This document shows, piece after piece, positions 8,861 through 10,891 of a stretch of 10,891 nucleotides of DNA (position 1 is the first letter of the stretch; each line of letters opens with the position of its first letter). The position numbers and the translations under genes are program-made. A model generated the notes under the pieces. That model did not search any database and was not told where the DNA came from. It saw nothing but the letters and a program-made list of their open reading frames with translations. This DNA comes from VGSZ01 sp044349155 (GTDB lineage: Bacteria > Myxococcota > UBA727 > VGSZ01), in the NCBI GenBank assembly GCA_044349155.1, contig JBIKRQ010000212.1, positions 1 through 10,891 on the forward strand, in the 5' to 3' direction.

Positions 8861-10891
8861 GTGCGTTTCTTCTCGCGAATTGGCTCCTGGCTGCGCACCC
8901 GTGGCGCAACGACAACGACGGCTCTGACGCCGACGGCAGCAACGCCTTCCCTCGACCCGGAAGTACTTGCGCGCCTGCCCCAGACGCCGCCTGAGGCCTT
9001 TCAGCGACGTCTGCTCGATGCTCTCGATGCCTCGCGACAAGCCCTGCAGGTGGTCACCCTCGACCCGACCATCCGCATGATCGCCATGAGCCAGCGCGAG
9101 GCCAGCGGTGGCGGCGACGATGCCGAGATCGACCTCGCCCTCCGCCGCGTTGAGTCGGGCACCACGCCGTTGTCGTCGCTGACGTGGTCGGCGCTGCGCG
9201 ATGCGCGGCCACCGTTTTCGCCGCCGCCGTCGGTGTGGGGCGGCGAGCTCGCACACCTGCTCGATGGCGACGCCGGCCTGATCTTCTTCATCGACGTCGA
9301 CGCTGTGGCCACCGCCGTGGCCCAGGCGGCCGACCAACTCGGCTTCGCCACCGCGATTGAAGAAGATGGTGCTGTCGTACGCATCTCTGATGGTCGCTTC
9401 TGCGCCGTCGTCGGCACGAGCACCGTGATCGCCGAAGCGTTGTGGACCGGCTGTGGGCCGCTCACCGCGGTCATGCGTCGCGTGCGTCAGGTGCCCGGCG
9501 AGTTGCGCAGTTTCGTGTCGTTGCTGCGGGGGCTCGAGCGGCGCTTCGTCGGCGATCGCTTCGAGGTCGTGGGCGATCACATCGTCGTGCGCAGTGCTGG
9601 TGTGCCCGCGCGCCGCATCGACTACCGCCACCTCGCCGCCGCCGCGCGCGCCAGTGGCCTCGCCGTCGACAGCTTCTTGCGCGGTGCTGGGCTTGCCGAC
9701 CTCATCGAGCGCGATGGTGCCGGTGGCAACGACAGCGACGTCGTCATGCTGCTGCGTTCACCAGCGTGGGCGAAGGCGTGGCCCGAAGCGCTCAGCCGCC
9801 AAAACGACGAAGGCGGCGTGGTGTGCCTGGCGCGACAAGACGCAACAGGTCGCATCAGCCCCATCCGCACTGCGCCCGGTGACGACGTCGAACGCTTCTT
9901 GTTCCTCGAGCGCGAAGCCCGCCGCCAGTTGCCCTTTCTGCAGCTCGAGGGCCACGCCTTCGTGGTCGAGCAAGCGCGCTCCACACGCACCATGACCTCG
10001 CCTGCTGGGCGGGCGTTGGCGTTCGTGGGCGACCGGGCAGCGTCGTTGTTGCTCGACGCAGCCCTCGTTCGCGGGCTGTGCGAGCAGCTGGGCCCGGTGC
10101 CCGACGCGGTCGACGTCTGCACCGTCACCGAGAACATCGTGATCGTCTCGCCGATCAACGCCCCCGCCGCGGTGCTTGAAGAAGCACGCCACCGCGCCAC
10201 GCGCCTGGAGTCCGACCTGTTTGACGACGGGGCCGACGCCCTCGACATCAACCAGCGCATGCTGCTGCCCGACCATGGTGCAGGCATTTTCGAACTCACG
10301 ATTGTGCCCGACGAGTTCTTTCAGCTCTGCGAGCAGGCCGACGACAACGGCGACCTTGGCCGCGCCCACGCCGACTACCTGCGCGGCCTCGCGTTTGAAG
10401 CACTGGGCCTCACCGAGAAGGCCGTGCGCAGCTTTGAAAAAGCGATCCGCGCGCGCGCTGACGACGGCGAATTGCACCTCGCGCTGGGGCGTTCGCTGTC
10501 AACACTGGGCGAGCACGAGCGCGCCGTTACGGTGCTCACGCGTGCGGCAACGGCCCTGCCCGAGCACGCCGATGCCCACAATGCGCTGGGTGTCGCGCTC
10601 TACAAGACCGGGGCCACCACGCGGGCGCGCGCCTCATTTCTGACAGCTGTCCATTTCTCGCCTGACGACGTCAGCTACCTCGTGAACCTCGCGCGCACGT
10701 GTTGCGACGAGGGCTTGTTCAACGAAGCGCGCGTGGTGCTCGAGCACGCGCTCGTGATCGAGCCCGCATCGGCCGAGGCGCACGCCACGATGGCCGTGCT
10801 GCTGCACCGCACGGGTCAGCGATCGTTGGCGTTGCACCACGCGCGCACCGCGTTGGCCGAGCAGCCCGACGACGACACCGTGCAGCAACTG
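8861..10891 (+). CDS. Large protein with unrecognised N-terminal region and five C-terminal TPR repeats (3' end outside window)
   Basis: The frame is open from the GTG at 8861 to the right edge, giving 677 residues without a stop. Five contiguous 34-residue tetratricopeptide units fill residues 503-672, each with the expected pattern of small and aromatic positions (for example HADYLRGLAFEALGLTEK, DAHNALGVALYKTG, EAHATMAVLLHRTG). TPRs are helical scaffolds for protein-protein contacts. Residues 1-500 match no family I can name; they alternate hydrophobic strand-like stretches (GLIFFIDVDAVATAV, RFCAVVGTSTVIAEAL, ENIVIVSPI) with charged helical ones. The N-terminus is basic-amphipathic (MRFFSRIGSWLRTRG) followed by a Thr/Pro/Ala-rich linker, without a clear signal peptide or membrane span, so it is probably cytoplasmic. 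The start could also be TTG 8855 or GTG 8828/8831. The reality of the gene is well supported by consistent codon use and the TPRs; function is unknown. Confidence 0.85.
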   Translation, partial: MRFFSRIGSWLRTRGATTTTALTPTAATPSLDPEVLARLPQTPPEAFQRRLLDALDASRQALQVVTLDPTIRMIAMSQREASGGGDDAEIDLALRRVESGTTPLSSLTWSALRDARPPFSPPPSVWGGELAHLLDGDAGLIFFIDVDAVATAVAQAADQLGFATAIEEDGAVVRISDGRFCAVVGTSTVIAEALWTGCGPLTAVMRRVRQVPGELRSFVSLLRGLERRFVGDRFEVVGDHIVVRSAGVPARRIDYRHLAAAARASGLAVDSFLRGAGLADLIERDGAGGNDSDVVMLLRSPAWAKAWPEALSRQNDEGGVVCLARQDATGRISPIRTAPGDDVERFLFLEREARRQLPFLQLEGHAFVVEQARSTRTMTSPAGRALAFVGDRAASLLLDAALVRGLCEQLGPVPDAVDVCTVTENIVIVSPINAPAAVLEEARHRATRLESDLFDDGADALDINQRMLLPDHGAGIFELTIVPDEFFQLCEQADDNGDLGRAHADYLRGLAFEALGLTEKAVRSFEKAIRARADDGELHLALGRSLSTLGEHERAVTVLTRAATALPEHADAHNALGVALYKTGATTRARASFLTAVHFSPDDVSYLVNLARTCCDEGLFNEARVVLEHALVIEPASAEAHATMAVLLHRTGQRSLALHHARTALAEQPDDDTVQQL
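10367..10876 (+). repeat. Tandem array of five TPR units (protein-level repeat)
   Basis: Five 102-bp units in exact register encode the TPRs at residues 503-536, 537-570, 571-604, 605-638 and 639-672. The DNA copies are strongly diverged, so this is an old protein repeat rather than a recent DNA duplication. More units may lie beyond the window edge. Confidence 0.85.

Noticed and set aside
8797..8994. Short plus-strand frame with a hydrophobic stretch resembling a signal peptide
   Set aside because: Its GTG lies inside the terminator stem, it has no ribosome binding site, and it overlaps the much better supported TPR frame.
10639..10651. Second copy of TCTGACAGCTGTC from the dnaE-end palindrome, inside the TPR gene
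   Set aside because: A shared 13-mer between two places in an 11-kb window is about what chance gives, and this copy lies in TPR codons and is only a 10-bp palindrome.

Overview
The window is high-GC bacterial DNA with little intergenic space. Most of it is ordinary chromosomal housekeeping sequence, not a mobile or defence island. The best lineage clue is a small cysteine-rich lipoprotein whose Cys anchor is followed by a Gly-Glu tandem linker. Such linkers are common in predicted lipoproteins of Myxococcota/Bradymonadales-type (former Deltaproteobacteria) genomes. The high GC and the Asp/Val/Ala-rich proteins fit, but the assignment is an inference.

Layout, left to right. (1) Positions 1-3479, + strand: a tight three-gene block. 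It holds the 3' part of rimO (ribosomal protein S12 methylthiotransferase), a GH3-family acyl-adenylating enzyme one base later, and a HAD-family phosphatase overlapping it by ATGA. (2) Positions 3458-4834, - strand: two predicted lipoproteins, one cysteine-rich with a GE-repeat linker and one with a SnoaL/NTF2-like C-terminal half. The first converges with and overlaps the HAD gene by 22 bp. The 237 bp between the two lipoprotein genes hold only a small hairpin and a ribosome binding site. (3) Positions 4835-5013: a divergent intergenic region with a recognisable promoter for the SnoaL-like lipoprotein and an 8-bp dyad upstream of dnaE. (4) Positions 5014-8697, + strand: a complete dnaE (DNA polymerase III alpha subunit). 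(5) Positions 8698-8860: a perfect 18-bp palindrome, then a rho-independent terminator, then a probable promoter. (6) From 8861 through the right edge, + strand: a large protein with an unrecognised N-terminal region of about 500 residues and five contiguous 34-residue TPR units. It is cut by the window end.

RimO and DnaE act in ribosome modification and replication and are not functionally linked. GH3 and HAD are translationally coupled and may share a small-molecule pathway, but nothing here names the substrate. I found no CRISPR array, transposase, integrase, tRNA, rRNA or toxin-antitoxin pair, and no clear new multi-gene system. The most interesting signals are two genes whose -10 elements sit exactly six bases before the start codon (possible leaderless mRNAs), the 18-bp palindrome after dnaE, a His-rich insertion in RimO, and the uncharacterised N-terminal part of the TPR protein.
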